Source: Streptomyces graminofaciens
Lineage (GTDB): Bacteria > Actinomycetota > Actinomycetes > Streptomycetales > Streptomycetaceae
Assembly (NCBI RefSeq): GCF_030294945.1
Contig: NZ_AP018448.1
Coordinates: forward strand, 8,652,501-8,716,500
Direction: 5' to 3'
DNA length: 64,000 nucleotides
Every line of letters starts with the position of its first letter. The stretch's first letter is position 1. The notes below the pieces were generated by a model. It made no database searches. It saw only the letters and a program-made list of their open reading frames with translations, and was not told where the DNA came from. Both the position numbers and the translations under genes were made by a program. This document shows positions 1 through 9,115 of the stretch, in pieces.

Positions 1-106
1 GGACGAGGTCTCCGTGACCGTCACCGGCGCGGACTCGGGTGACCTGCGGATCCGTATCGACACCCTCATCGACGTGTTCGCGCCGGGCTCGGCGGAGCTC
101 CTCTAA
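1..106 (+). CDS. 3' end of an unidentified gene (partial)
   Basis: Reading from base 2, an open frame of 34 codons ends in TAA at 104-106. Nearly every third base is G or C, as expected for Streptomyces coding sequence, so this is probably the C-terminus of a gene that starts before the window. The visible peptide alternates acidic residues with beta-branched ones and ends in APGSAELL. I do not recognise the family. It converges on the VanX-like gene and the two stop codons overlap by 3 bases. Confidence 0.55.
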   Translation, partial: DEVSVTVTGADSGDLRIRIDTLIDVFAPGSAELL

Positions 107-759
107 CGGAGCGGGTCCGCCGGGCCGTAGAGGGCCGTCGGCGCGCCCGTCATCAGGGCCCAGTACCGGTCCCCGTACGACCAGTGCCACCACTCGGTGG
201 GGTAGTTGACCAGCCCCGCCGTGCCGAGCGCGGCGGACAGGACGCGGCGGTTGTGGCGGGCCGTGTCGGAGATGTTCGGGGCGTCGGTGTAGCAGGCGAG
301 GTCGCTCTCCTCGGGGCTCGCGTCGACCGCCGTCCCCATGTCGAGTTCCTCGCCCGTGGCCGTGCACAGGGTCAGGTCCACGGCGGCCCCGGCGACATGC
401 GGGCCGATCTCCGGCGGGGAGAGGGAACGGCTGGTCTGGGTGCGCAGGTGCTCCTCGGACCAGTCGGGGTTGGCGCGCCGCAGCTCGGCGGCGTACGACT
501 CGAAATAGTGGATCTGGAGGGAGAGCGGACGGTAGCCCTCGGTGACGAGGAGGCGCAGACCGTCGGGAAGCAGACGTGCGGCGCGGGCCAGCCGCCAGGC
601 GACGCCCTCGCGGATCAGTGCGTAGGCACCCTCGGCGTCGGCCTGCCGGGGGTCCACCGTCACGAAGGGCAACTCCCGCAGATCGACGAGGGGTTCCTCG
701 CAGTCCCGGACGGGGACGCGGGCGACCTCGGGGTCGTTCATCAGAATGATCGAGGGCAT
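103..759 (-). CDS. VanX-like D-alanyl-D-alanine dipeptidase (peptidase family M15)
   Basis: A 218-residue zinc metallopeptidase predicted to cleave D-Ala-D-Ala or related peptidoglycan dipeptides. The family signature is clear: HVAGAAVD gives the zinc ligands His121 and Asp128, and EWWHWSYGD supplies catalytic Glu189 and ligand His192. An Arg in GYRPLS before the metal site is also typical. I chose the ATG at 759 because it starts the conserved N-terminus (MPSIILMNDPEV) and has a GGAAG-type ribosome site upstream; the frame stays open to 1026 but that extension is low-complexity. There is no signal peptide, so it is probably cytoplasmic. No vanH or vanA neighbour is present, so a housekeeping or nutrient-scavenging role is more likely than glycopeptide resistance. 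Confidence 0.9.
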   Translation of the reverse strand: MPSIILMNDPEVARVPVRDCEEPLVDLRELPFVTVDPRQADAEGAYALIREGVAWRLARAARLLPDGLRLLVTEGYRPLSLQIHYFESYAAELRRANPDWSEEHLRTQTSRSLSPPEIGPHVAGAAVDLTLCTATGEELDMGTAVDASPEESDLACYTDAPNISDTARHNRRVLSAALGTAGLVNYPTEWWHWSYGDRYWALMTGAPTALYGPADPLR

Positions 760-1132
760 GCGGCGTCTTCCACGGGTTACACGGAGTGCACGGGGCCGGT
801 GCGTGAGGGGTGCGTCGGGGGGCTGCGCGGCAGCACCCCGGGGAGGGACCTGATCCCCTGATGTCCCTCCCCGGGGGCTTCCCCCCTGGAGTGATGGTCT
901 GTGTTCCGGAGGCGGACGTTCCCCCGGATCCGTTCTGGTGTCCACCGGCTCGACCCCCGTCCGTTCCGGTGGGCCGACCGGCCGGGCGGTGGTCGCCCGG
1001 CCGATCCGTTGTTCCCCCGAGAGCAACCAGACTCGTCCACTCCGCTGGAAGTTCTCTGCAAGTCCGCCGCAAGCGGATTCCAGCCGCCGTTGGCCGACCG
1101 GGGCAGCACCTCAAGCCGGCCGGGGCAGCACC
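760..1132. other. Intergenic region with a 16-bp direct repeat
   Basis: About 370 bases without a convincing gene between two genes on the minus strand. The only structure I see is a direct repeat, GGGGCAGCACCTCAAG, at 1100-1115 and 1122-1137 (22-bp period). The second copy runs into the stop codon of the LysR-family gene. Other open frames here lack a family resemblance. Confidence 0.5.
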
Positions 1133-2065
1133 TCAAGTCGTCGACGCGGGCGTGAGTCCGAGTCCCACCGCGGCCTCCTGGAGCGCTCCGACCAGCGTGG
1201 ACGTCAGCGGCTCGGGGCCGGAGCGGGCGGCGCGCCACACCGCGGCGATCCGGCGGTGACCCGCGACCGGGACGGCCGGGAGCGCGACCGTCTCGGGCGG
1301 GGCGTCGGCGAGGGCGAGAGTCGGTACGACGGCCGCGCCGAGCCCGGCCCGCACCAGGGCCAGTACGGTCGGGAACTCCCGGCACTCGTGGACGCGGCGC
1401 GTGGTGAAGCCGTACTGCGCGGAGATCCGTTCCAGGGCGCGACCGCAGGCGGTGCCGGGCGGGCTCGCGACCCACGGGCGTTCGGCGAGATCCCGGACCG
1501 TGCGCGGCACGGGGGTCCAGTCGGCGGGCGTGACGACCCGGTACTCGTCGTCGGCCACGGCGGCGGAGTCCAGGTCCTTGCCCTGCCGGTCGGGGTCGGG
1601 CCCGTCGTCGCGGTCGTACTCGGCGACCAGCAGATCGAGCCCTCCGGTGCGCAGCTCGCGCAGCGCCTCGGCGCCCTCCAGTTCGACCACCCTCGGCTCC
1701 AGACCGGGGTGGGTGCGGGCAAGGGCGGCGAGCGCCGGGACCAGCAGATGGCAGACGGCGGAGGAGAACGCGGCGATCGTCACCGGGCCGGTCGAACGGC
1801 CGGACAGCAGCTCCAGTTCACGGCGGGCCTCGGCGAGTTCCTGCTCGATGCGCTCGGCGCGGGCGGCCAGCAGCCGTCCGGCGGGGGTGAGCCCGGCCCG
1901 GCGGCGGGAGCGGTCGATCAGCGGCCGGCCGACCTCCCGCTCCAGCTGGGCCAGATGCTGCGAGACCGCCGAGGGCGTCAGATGCAGCACCTTGGCCGCG
2001 TCGACCACACCGCCACGCAGGGCCACCGCACGCAGGACGCGCAGGCGCCGAGGGTCCAGTTCCAT
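1133..2065 (-). CDS. LysR-family transcriptional regulator
   Basis: 310 residues. An N-terminal winged helix-turn-helix is visible at residues 1-60 (LRAVALRGGVVDAAKVLHLTPSAVSQHLAQLE), followed by a linker helix and a type 2 periplasmic-binding-like effector domain from about 85 to 300. The ATG at 2065 is preferred over a GTG at 2074. The gene is divergent from the cyclase-family hydrolase at 2136 with a 70-bp gap, the usual layout for a LysR regulator controlling its neighbour. The inducer is unknown. Confidence 0.9.
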   Translation of the reverse strand: MELDPRRLRVLRAVALRGGVVDAAKVLHLTPSAVSQHLAQLEREVGRPLIDRSRRRAGLTPAGRLLAARAERIEQELAEARRELELLSGRSTGPVTIAAFSSAVCHLLVPALAALARTHPGLEPRVVELEGAEALRELRTGGLDLLVAEYDRDDGPDPDRQGKDLDSAAVADDEYRVVTPADWTPVPRTVRDLAERPWVASPPGTACGRALERISAQYGFTTRRVHECREFPTVLALVRAGLGAAVVPTLALADAPPETVALPAVPVAGHRRIAAVWRAARSGPEPLTSTLVGALQEAAVGLGLTPASTT

Positions 2066-2070
2066 AAGTA

Positions 2071-2082
2071 GCACTGTAGTGC
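2071..2082. promoter_or_regulatory. Short palindrome in the LysR/cyclase divergent promoter
   Basis: GCACT-GT-AGTGC forms a small inverted repeat just upstream of the LysR ATG. In a 70-bp divergent gap it is a plausible part of a LysR operator. I see no second matching half-site, so this stays tentative. Confidence 0.35.
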
Positions 2083-2135
2083 CGCTTCAGAAAATCTTGC
2101 TTGTAGTAAAGCTGGACTGCACAGAAGATCGGGGC

Positions 2136-3071
2136 ATGAGCGACAAGAACGATGAGCAGTGGCGGGTCCGCTTCGACGCCGACATCACCTTCACCAACGG
2201 CGGCGGCCTGCAGACCCAGGGCTTCGTCCTGGACGTGCCCGACGCGGACATCGGCGACGCCGAGCTGGCCGACCTGCTCGTCCGCCACCTCGGACTGCTC
2301 ATGGTCGACGAGGTCCGGATCAGCGGGCGGCAGCCGTTGCGCGAGCCGCACAAGGGCTCGCGGGGCGTCACCGGCCCGCGGCCCGGGGGGAGGGGGACCG
2401 GCAGCCGCCGGCTCGTCGACCTCAGCCACCCCATCCGCCACGGCATGGTCACCTACCCCGGCCTGCCCACCCCCGAGATCAGCATGTTCCTCACCCACGA
2501 GGCGTCCCGGGACGTCTACGCGCCCGGCACCGAGTTCGCCATCGGCCACATCTCGATGGCGTCCAACACCGGCACCTACCTCGACAGCCCCTTCCACCGC
2601 TTCACCGGCCGCCACGACATCGCCGGACTGCCGCTCACCCGCCTCATCGACCTCGACGGCCTGGTCGTACGCGTCCAGGACAGCGGCCGCCGGGTCGTGG
2701 ACCGCGAGGCCCTCCTGCCGTACGACGTCACGGGCAGGGCGGTACTGATCCACACCGGCTGGTCCCGCCACTGGGGCACCGAGGCCTACGGCCACGGCCA
2801 CCCGTACGTCACCGCCGACGCCGCCGCCTGGCTCGCCGAGCAGGGCGCCGCCCTCGTCGGCATCGACTCCCTCAACATCGACGACACCGACGACGGCACC
2901 CGCCCCGCCCACACCACGCTGCTCGACGCCGGCATCCCGATCGTGGAACACCTGTGCGCACTGGACCAGCTGCCCCCGCAAGGCTTCCGTTTCCATGCCG
3001 CACCCCCGGCCGTCGAGGGCATGGGCACCTTCCCGGTCCGGGCGTACGCCCTCCTCGACGAGGAGTCGTGA
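2136..3071 (+). CDS. Cyclase-family (kynurenine formamidase-like) hydrolase with an extra N-terminal domain
   Basis: 311 residues. The C-terminal two-thirds, from about residue 90, is a cyclase-family hydrolase: LVDLSHPIRHGMVTYPG, then NTGTYLDSPFHR, and a C-terminal HAAPPAVEGMGTFPVRAYA. Classical kynurenine formamidases have HxGTHxDxPxH at the metal site; here the first His is Asn and the second is Tyr, so the metal site is altered. The first ~80 residues are a separate acidic domain I cannot name. The ATG at 2136 follows the divergent promoter with LysR. The stop overlaps the start of the next gene (GTGA), implying translational coupling. The substrate is unknown. Confidence 0.8.
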   Translation: MSDKNDEQWRVRFDADITFTNGGGLQTQGFVLDVPDADIGDAELADLLVRHLGLLMVDEVRISGRQPLREPHKGSRGVTGPRPGGRGTGSRRLVDLSHPIRHGMVTYPGLPTPEISMFLTHEASRDVYAPGTEFAIGHISMASNTGTYLDSPFHRFTGRHDIAGLPLTRLIDLDGLVVRVQDSGRRVVDREALLPYDVTGRAVLIHTGWSRHWGTEAYGHGHPYVTADAAAWLAEQGAALVGIDSLNIDDTDDGTRPAHTTLLDAGIPIVEHLCALDQLPPQGFRFHAAPPAVEGMGTFPVRAYALLDEES

Positions 3072-3331
3072 CGGCGGCGCAGACGGCGATCACCGCCGTC
3101 GGCTGGATGGGAGCCGCCCTGCTCCTGGCCGCCTACGCGCTGGCCTCCGCCGAACGCATCCCCGCCGGAGGCCGCGCCTTCCAACTCCTCAACCTCCTCG
3201 GCGCGGCCGCCCTGACCCTCAACTCCGGCTACCACCAGGCCTGGCCGTCCGCCCTGCTCAACACCGCCTGGATCGCCATCGGCCTGGCCGCACTCACCCG
3301 CCGTACGCCCCGGACGCCTCGCCTTCCCTGA
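3068..3331 (+). CDS. Small two- or three-helix membrane protein
   Basis: 87 residues, starting with GTG inside the stop region of the cyclase gene (4-base overlap), so the two are almost certainly cotranslated. Hydrophobic stretches lie at about residues 7-27, 38-52 and 60-80, and the tail is Arg/Pro-rich. It resembles the short CBU_0592-like inner-membrane family in layout (GWMGAALLLAAYAL, then LLNLLGAAALTLNSGYHQAWPSALLN). No catalytic motif is seen. Its coupling to the hydrolase suggests a shared role. Confidence 0.75.
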   Translation: MTAAQTAITAVGWMGAALLLAAYALASAERIPAGGRAFQLLNLLGAAALTLNSGYHQAWPSALLNTAWIAIGLAALTRRTPRTPRLP

Positions 3332-3409
3332 ACGTGTACGTAATTCCACGGATCCCGGACCGCACCCCGCGCCCGGATCATGTTCCTGATCTTCGGGAAA
3401 GGGGGACCG

Positions 3410-4231
3410 GTGGCCCGTCGCACCAACACGTCCTGCCTCGGCCTTGCCGTCAAGGGCTATCTGCTGCTGAGCGTGTGGACGGTCGTCGGCTCTGTCCTGG
3501 CACTGCCGGTCACCGTGGTCGACCTGATGGCCTCCCAGGACCCCCCGGTGCGGCTGCACGGCTTCGAGCAGCACGCGGTCGTGTACGGCGCCCCCGTCGC
3601 CGTCGCGCTCGGCGTCGCCGCGCTCACCCGGTGGTCCCGGCCCAGCCCCTGGTGGACCTACCTCGCCCACGCGGCGGTCGTGCTCGTGGCGAGCCGGGCC
3701 GCGGTGGCCTGGGCCGAGACCCGGTTCGACTCGCCGGACTGGAGCTCCCGGGCGCTGGCGCAGGGCGGGGCCGCCGGACTCACCGCGTTCCTCAGCCATC
3801 TGGCCGTGCGCTGGTGGGACAACGGTGGCTTCAACCACGGCCGTCGCCGCCCGGCCCCCGGCGAGATCTGGCACGCGTTCGTCCCCTTCCGGGACTCCGA
3901 CGCCGGGAAGGAACGCTACTGCGTGGTCATGAGGACCCGTCTCCGCCATGTGGAGGTCCTCAAGATCACCAGCCAGGACAAGGACCACCGCTCCGACCAC
4001 ATCCGCATCCCGAACGACGGCTGGGACCTGAGGTCGGGCAAGGCCCACTGGGTCGAGATCGGCCTGCCGCCGCTCATCGTGCCCTACACGGACTTCACCG
4101 ACCCCTGGCCCAAGGGCCGCTGCCCCAAGCCCACCTGGCGACAGCTCAGAGCCCGCCGCCCGGAAGCCGCCACCGCCCGCCTCACACCCGCGGCCATGGT
4201 TCGAGCCGTTCGCGGGCCTCGCAGAGGGTGA
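3410..4231 (+). CDS. Membrane-anchored protein with a PemK/SH3-like cytoplasmic domain
   Basis: 273 residues from GTG 3410, which follows a strong AAAGGGGGA ribosome site; an ATG at 3380 lies upstream but lacks one. Residues 1-140 contain about four membrane segments. The C-terminal half (GEIWHAFVPFRDSDAGKERYCVVM...VLKITSQDKDHRSDHIRIPN) looks like the beta-barrel of the PemK/MazF superfamily, which reads as an inference from pattern only. No antitoxin-like partner is adjacent, so I do not call a toxin-antitoxin module. The last 50 bases overlap the 3' end of the convergent AfsR-type gene. Confidence 0.7.
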   Translation: MARRTNTSCLGLAVKGYLLLSVWTVVGSVLALPVTVVDLMASQDPPVRLHGFEQHAVVYGAPVAVALGVAALTRWSRPSPWWTYLAHAAVVLVASRAAVAWAETRFDSPDWSSRALAQGGAAGLTAFLSHLAVRWWDNGGFNHGRRRPAPGEIWHAFVPFRDSDAGKERYCVVMRTRLRHVEVLKITSQDKDHRSDHIRIPNDGWDLRSGKAHWVEIGLPPLIVPYTDFTDPWPKGRCPKPTWRQLRARRPEAATARLTPAAMVRAVRGPRRG

Positions 4232-7200
4232 ACACCTCCATCGCCTCGGCCCGCAGCGCGGCCGCCCCGGCGGTGTCGCCGAGCGCCTCCCGCACGGTCG
4301 ACAGATTCCGTAGGGCACGCGCCCGGTTCAGCGGCAGCCCGAGTACGTCCCACAGGGCGACGGACGTCACCAGCCGCTGATCCGCCTCCTCCAACCGGCC
4401 CTCGGCGAGCGCGCACTCGCCGAGCGTGCGCATGGTCAGGGCCTCGCCGAACCGGTCCCCATGGGTCCGGCACACCTCCAGGATCCCGCCCAGCTCCGCC
4501 TCCGCCTCCCGCGTCCGGCCCAGCCGCATCCGCGCCTTCGCCCCGGCCCGCAGCGCGTACGCCGCCATCAGCGGATCGCCGAGGGGGCGCAGCAGCTCCA
4601 GCGCCCGGTCCGCGATGCGCGCCGCCTCCGCGTAGTCGTCCAAGGAGCGGTGCACCAGGCTGAGCGTGCGCAGCGCGAGCGCCTCCCCGCGCTTGCTGCC
4701 CAGCCTGCGGTACGCCCCCAGCGACTCGTCGAGGAGTACCGACGCCCCTTCCCGGTCGCCGAGTTCGAGCAGCACGGAACCGGCGTACCGGCAGGTCAAC
4801 CCGATGCCGGTGTCGTCGCCGACCTGCCGGAAACCGGTGGCCGCGTCGGCCAGCACCCGCTGCGCCTCGCGCAGTTCGCCCACCTCGCGGCAGGCGATGC
4901 CCAGCCCTCCGAGGGCGGCGGCCCGGCCGCGCACATCACCCAGTTCGGCGAGGATCCGCTCGGCCTGCCGGAAGTACACCTGGGCCTCGGTGATGCGGTC
5001 CTGCTCGTAGCGCAGCTGTCCCAGGCCGACGGTCAGCAGGGCCTCGCCGCCGCGGTCCTCGGCGCGCCGGGCGGCGGCCAGCGCCGCGTCGTGGCTGCGC
5101 CACCAGGCGTCGAACCGGTTGCTGATCGCGAACGAGGACGAGCACAGCGCCGCCGCGGCCTCGCAGGCCAGCGTGTGCAGCCCCATCGCGGCGGCCCGCT
5201 CCACAGCCGTGGTGAGCGCGTCCGCCTCCGCGTCGAACCACCCGTAGGGGTCGTTCAGGGCCCGCCGGGTGGTCCGTGGCCCGACGGAAGGCAGCGGATC
5301 GGGGCTGTGCAGATCGGAGGCGTACGGCTCCCACGCCTGTGCGGCGGCCGACCCCTTCGGTTTCCCGATGCCGTCCAGCCGCTGCCGCAGGATCACCGCA
5401 CCCGACGGCGCCGCCTCCGTCACCCGGTCCATCAGCCACAGCCCGGCGACCAGGGCGCGCCCCACCGCGGCCGTACGGTCGGCGACCGGGTCCTCGGCCT
5501 CGGCGCGCTCGGTGGCGTACACCCGGACGAGGTCGTGCAGGCGGTAGCGGGGCTGGCCCAGCTGGTCCGTGCCGGGGCAGTCCAGGAGCTGGGCGTCGAC
5601 GAGCCGTTCCACGACCTCCTCCGCCTCGTCCTCCGGCAGATCGGCGAGGGCGGCCGCCGTCCAGACGGCGACATCGGCGGAGCCCAGCGTGGCGAGGCGG
5701 CGCAGCACCCGGCGGGCGTCGGCGTCCAGCGCCTGGTAGCTCAGCCCGAGGCTCGCCCGTACCTCCAGGTCGCCGACCGACAGCTCGTCCAGGCGATTGT
5801 GCTCGTCGGCGAGGCGCTCGGCGAGCACGCTGGGCGTCCAGTGGCGGCGGGTCGCGAGCCGGGCACCGGCGATCCGCAGGGCCAGCGGCAGACCACCGCA
5901 CAGCTCGACGATCCGCCGCGCCGCGGCCTCCTCGCGCGGGTCCTCCCGCACCCGCTGCGGCCCGGTGATCCGGGTCAGCAGCTCAAGGCCCCGTACGCCG
6001 TCCAGGACGTCGAGGTCGGTGCGCCGGGCGCCGACCAGCCCGCCGAGCCGGGACCGCGAGGTGACGAGCACCCCGCAGCCGGAGCTTCCCGGCAGCAGCG
6101 GGCGCACCTGTGCCTCGCCGCCCGCGTCGTCGAGGACCAGCAGGATCCGCCGGCCCGCGAGCAGGCTGCGGAACAGGTCGCAGCGCTCGGCCGTGTCCTC
6201 CGGCGGGTCGGCGCCCAGCGCGCGCAGCAGCCGGCCGAGGATCTCGCCGGGCGGCACCGGGTCGCTGAAGCCGTGCAGTTCGGCGTAGAGCTGCCCGTCG
6301 GGGTACTCGGCCGCCACCCGGTGCGCGGCCTGCACGGCGAGCGCGGACTTGCCGACCCCGGCCGCCCCCGACACCACGACCACGGGCGTCGCCTCCCGGG
6401 GCCCGCTCAACCCCTCGACGACGGCCGTCAGCTCCTCCTCGCGGCCGGTGAAGTCCCCGATGGCGGGTGGGAGGAGGGAGACGGTCCGGGGGGTCGGCTC
6501 GGCGGTCTCGGCCGCGGTCGCCGCATTGCCGAGCAGCGCCGGATCCGCCCGCAGGATCGCCTCGTACAGCGCGTTCAGCTCCGGCCCCGGATCGATGCCC
6601 AGCTCGTCGGCGAGCACGGCCCGGCCCTCCCCGTACACCGCGAGGGCGTCCGCCTGCCGGCTCAGCCGGTACAGCCCGAGCATCAGCTGCCCGCGCAGCC
6701 GCTCCCGCGTCGGATGCGCCCCGACCAGCGCGGTCAGCTCGGTGACCAGCTCGGCCTCGTGCCCGCCGGCCTCCAGCTCGGCACCGATACGTTCCTCCAG
6801 GGCCGCCTGCCGCGCCTCCTCCAGCCGCCCGGCCTCGCCCCGCAACGCGCCCCCGAGCCCACCGAGCGCGGGCCCCCGCCACAGCCGCAGCCCCTCCCGG
6901 AGCATTTGGGCCGCGGCCTCGTGGTCCCCGTCGGCGGCGGCCCGCCGAGCCTCACCGGTGAGCGCCTCGAACTCCGCCAGATCGACCCGGCCGACCCCGG
7001 GCCGCAGCACATACCCCGGCGGCCGGGTCTCGATCGCGTCCGCCGCCTCCTCGGGCAACGCCCGCCGCAGCGCCGACACATACGTCTGCACCAGCGCCCG
7101 CGCGGTGTCCGGAGGATCGTCCCCCCAGATCACGTCGACCAGGGCGTCGGCGGGCACGACCTGCCCGGCCCTCAGCAGCAGCACGGCGAGCAGCGCCCGC

Positions 7201-7280
7201 GGCTTGGGCCCGCCCAGCCGCAGGGTCTTCCCGCCGTGCCATGCCTCGACCGGGCCGAGCAGTCGGAATTCCAGCTCCAC
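4182..7280 (-). CDS. AfsR/SARP-family regulator: winged helix, BTAD, NB-ARC ATPase, TPR
   Basis: 1032 residues. Domains in order: OmpR-like winged helix (about 5-90, FRLLGPVEAWHGGKTLRLGGP), bacterial transcriptional activation domain (about 95-245), NB-ARC/STAND ATPase with P-loop SGAAGVGKSAL near residue 310 and a Walker B strand RRILLVLDDAG, a winged-helix segment, then tetratricopeptide repeats from about 700 to the end. These are large signal-integrating activators, often of secondary metabolism or morphological genes in Streptomyces. No biosynthetic cluster lies in the window, so its target is unknown. The ATG at 7280 begins the conserved DNA-binding domain. Confidence 0.92.
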   Translation of the reverse strand: MELEFRLLGPVEAWHGGKTLRLGGPKPRALLAVLLLRAGQVVPADALVDVIWGDDPPDTARALVQTYVSALRRALPEEAADAIETRPPGYVLRPGVGRVDLAEFEALTGEARRAAADGDHEAAAQMLREGLRLWRGPALGGLGGALRGEAGRLEEARQAALEERIGAELEAGGHEAELVTELTALVGAHPTRERLRGQLMLGLYRLSRQADALAVYGEGRAVLADELGIDPGPELNALYEAILRADPALLGNAATAAETAEPTPRTVSLLPPAIGDFTGREEELTAVVEGLSGPREATPVVVVSGAAGVGKSALAVQAAHRVAAEYPDGQLYAELHGFSDPVPPGEILGRLLRALGADPPEDTAERCDLFRSLLAGRRILLVLDDAGGEAQVRPLLPGSSGCGVLVTSRSRLGGLVGARRTDLDVLDGVRGLELLTRITGPQRVREDPREEAAARRIVELCGGLPLALRIAGARLATRRHWTPSVLAERLADEHNRLDELSVGDLEVRASLGLSYQALDADARRVLRRLATLGSADVAVWTAAALADLPEDEAEEVVERLVDAQLLDCPGTDQLGQPRYRLHDLVRVYATERAEAEDPVADRTAAVGRALVAGLWLMDRVTEAAPSGAVILRQRLDGIGKPKGSAAAQAWEPYASDLHSPDPLPSVGPRTTRRALNDPYGWFDAEADALTTAVERAAAMGLHTLACEAAAALCSSSFAISNRFDAWWRSHDAALAAARRAEDRGGEALLTVGLGQLRYEQDRITEAQVYFRQAERILAELGDVRGRAAALGGLGIACREVGELREAQRVLADAATGFRQVGDDTGIGLTCRYAGSVLLELGDREGASVLLDESLGAYRRLGSKRGEALALRTLSLVHRSLDDYAEAARIADRALELLRPLGDPLMAAYALRAGAKARMRLGRTREAEAELGGILEVCRTHGDRFGEALTMRTLGECALAEGRLEEADQRLVTSVALWDVLGLPLNRARALRNLSTVREALGDTAGAAALRAEAMEVFTLCEARERLEPWPRV

Positions 7281-7998
7281 GGGTCCCCATCTTCCGTGCT
7301 GTCTGACCGCCGGGACAGCGGTTGCTCACGCAACGTTCGACGCGGATGCACGCCGTAGTGGTTTCCCACGACGCATGATGCGCCAGAGACTTGTCGGAAA
7401 ACGGGGGAACCAGCGGGCATCCACGGCAGACCGTGCGGAGATTCAGAACTCGAGTATGTGCTTGCTGTGAAGGCGTGGTGCGAACGGTGATCAGTGCGGA
7501 CGGAAGGGGCAGGCGGAGATCACGTGCCGGGAGACGCCGCACGCCGTCAGCCTCCCGGACCGAGAGCGCCGTCGCGGTCGTACTCGCACATCGTCTTGGG
7601 TCCTCGGCCACCGGCTCGATCAGGGGATCAGGGCAAGAGCCGCCTTCCGGTTACGGCCCGGCGGCCCGATCAGATCGTATGGGCCGTGCATCCGCTTCAC
7701 CAGAGCTGGACCGGCCACTCGGACGCCGTTCGAAAGCCACTCGGACGCCGTTCGGAAGCCGCTCGGGCAGGCGGGAGTCCGACGGCAGGGGCAGGGCCCC
7801 GCGCGCGTGCAGCACAGACTCCTGCCGAGTCTAGGCACTGAAGGTCACCGCGGAGAAGCGAAGAGTGAAAGTCGCGAGGCCAGGGGAGCACCGAGGGGTC
7901 AGTGGGCGAAGCACTCGGGGACGAGACGCGGCGCGCGGCGCCGAAGAGGCGGAGGAAACGGTGGAGGACTGGGGCGGCTGTTCCGCCAGGGCCGCGGC
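7281..7998. other. Long intergenic region with a 22-bp tandem repeat
   Basis: About 720 bases between divergently oriented genes. Open frames exist on both strands but none shows a recognisable family or a convincing start. A repeat GCCACTCGGACGCCGTTCG occurs at 7714-7732 and 7736-7754 (22-bp period), with a degenerate third unit following. The promoter of the AfsR-type gene should lie near 7281-7400, which is noticeably less GC-rich than the surroundings. Confidence 0.45.
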
Positions 7999-8250
7999 AT
8001 GCCCGGCGGTGGCCCCGCGGTGAGTGGAAACGGCAAGAAGCCGCCGATCGGCACGTACGCGGTCGACACCCGCACCGGGCAGGTCGGCCGTGTGATGGGG
8101 CACGAGGGGCCGTACGTACAGCTGAGGCCGGTCGGCGGAGGACGGGAGTGGGACTGCGCCCCCGAGTCCGTACGGGCCGCGACGACGATAGAGCGGCTGC
8201 GCGCGGCGACGGCGTACGAGAACGCCCGCAGCCGGGGTGAGGTCCCTTGA
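7999..8250 (+). CDS. Conserved hypothetical small basic protein upstream of recO
   Basis: 83 residues from ATG 7999; a GTG at 8020 (VSGNGKKPPIGTYAV) is an equally good start and begins the part that looks conserved. The sequence (GTYAVDTRTGQVGRVMGHEGPYVQLRPVGGGREWDC) reads like a small beta-barrel. I recall similar short proteins next to recO in other Streptomyces, but no function is known to me. It is followed by recO after about 95 bases on the same strand. Confidence 0.65.
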   Translation: MPGGGPAVSGNGKKPPIGTYAVDTRTGQVGRVMGHEGPYVQLRPVGGGREWDCAPESVRAATTIERLRAATAYENARSRGEVP

Positions 8251-8346
8251 AGGAGGCCCGCCGGGGGCCGGCCCGGGCGTCCCCCGGGGTGGCGGAAAGC
8301 TGCCGCCCGGCCCGGAGCACGGGCGCCGTAGGCGAGAATGGGCCCC

Positions 8347-9093
8347 ATGAGTCTGTTCCGCGACGACGGCATCGTGCTGCGCACCCAGAAGCTGGGTGAA
8401 GCGGATCGCATCATCACCTTGCTCACGCGTGGCCATGGGCGGGTGCGGGCCGTGGCCCGGGGTGTCAGGCGGACCAAGTCGAAGTTCGGGGCGCGGCTCG
8501 AACCCTTCTCCCATGTGGACGTGCAGTTCTTCGCGCGGGGGAGTGAGCTGGTGGGGCGTGGGCTGCCGCTCTGCACCCAGAGCGAGACCATCGCCCCGTA
8601 CGGCGGCGGCATCGTCACCGACTACGCCCGCTACACCGCCGGCACGGTCATGCTGGAGACGGCCGAGCGGTTCACGGACCACGAGGGCGAGCCCGCGGTG
8701 CAGCAGTATCTGCTGCTCGTCGGCGGGCTGCGCACCCTCGCCCGCGGCGAGCACGCCCCGCACCTCGTGCTCGACGCCTTCCTGCTGCGCTCACTCGCCG
8801 TCAACGGGTACGCCCCGAGCTTCGGCGACTGCGCCAAGTGCGGGCTGCCCGGCCCCAACCGGTTCTTCTCGGTCGCGGCCGGCGGCTCCATCTGCGTCGA
8901 CTGCCGGGTGCCCGGCAGCGTCGTACCCTCTGCGCAGACCCTGGCACTCCTCGGCGCGCTGCTGACGGGGGACTGGGAGACGGCGGACGCGTGCGAGCCG
9001 CGGTACGTCAGGGAGGGCAGCGGACTGGTCTCCGCGTACCTGCACTGGCATCTGGAGCGCGGACTGCGTTCCCTTCGTTACGTGGAAAAGTAA
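8347..9093 (+). CDS. recO: DNA repair protein RecO
   Basis: 248 residues. RecO loads RecA onto SSB-coated single strands with RecR in gap repair and anneals complementary strands. The N-terminal OB fold is visible ([39 protein letters not shown]), then a helical domain, then a zinc-binding CAKCG...CVDC cluster at about residues 160-190. The ATG at 8347 starts the conserved N-terminus; an upstream ATG at 8338 adds only three residues. uppS follows after 22 bases, an arrangement common in actinobacteria. Confidence 0.96.
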   Translation: MSLFRDDGIVLRTQKLGEADRIITLLTRGHGRVRAVARGVRRTKSKFGARLEPFSHVDVQFFARGSELVGRGLPLCTQSETIAPYGGGIVTDYARYTAGTVMLETAERFTDHEGEPAVQQYLLLVGGLRTLARGEHAPHLVLDAFLLRSLAVNGYAPSFGDCAKCGLPGPNRFFSVAAGGSICVDCRVPGSVVPSAQTLALLGALLTGDWETADACEPRYVREGSGLVSAYLHWHLERGLRSLRYVEK

Positions 9094-9115
9094 GTACAGA
9101 GGAGACGAGAAAGAC

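Noticed and set aside
103..759. Glycopeptide-resistance gene (vanX) of a van cluster
   Set aside because: No vanH, vanA or vanRS homologues are adjacent; the enzyme family is also common as a housekeeping dipeptidase.
3380..4231. Toxin-antitoxin module
   Set aside because: The PemK-like part is fused to membrane helices and no antitoxin-size gene is adjacent; the neighbour is convergent and unrelated.
4182..7280. Secondary-metabolite gene cluster implied by the AfsR/SARP regulator
   Set aside because: No polyketide, peptide or terpene synthase or tailoring genes lie nearby.
4461..7358. Open frame of about 965 codons antisense to the AfsR-type regulator
   Set aside because: Long antisense frames are expected opposite high-GC3 genes; the minus-strand protein has a full recognisable domain order and the antisense reading has none.
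7391..7834. Small genes in the 7.3-8.0 kb gap
   Set aside because: Several overlapping frames exist on both strands but none has a conserved pattern or a clear start.
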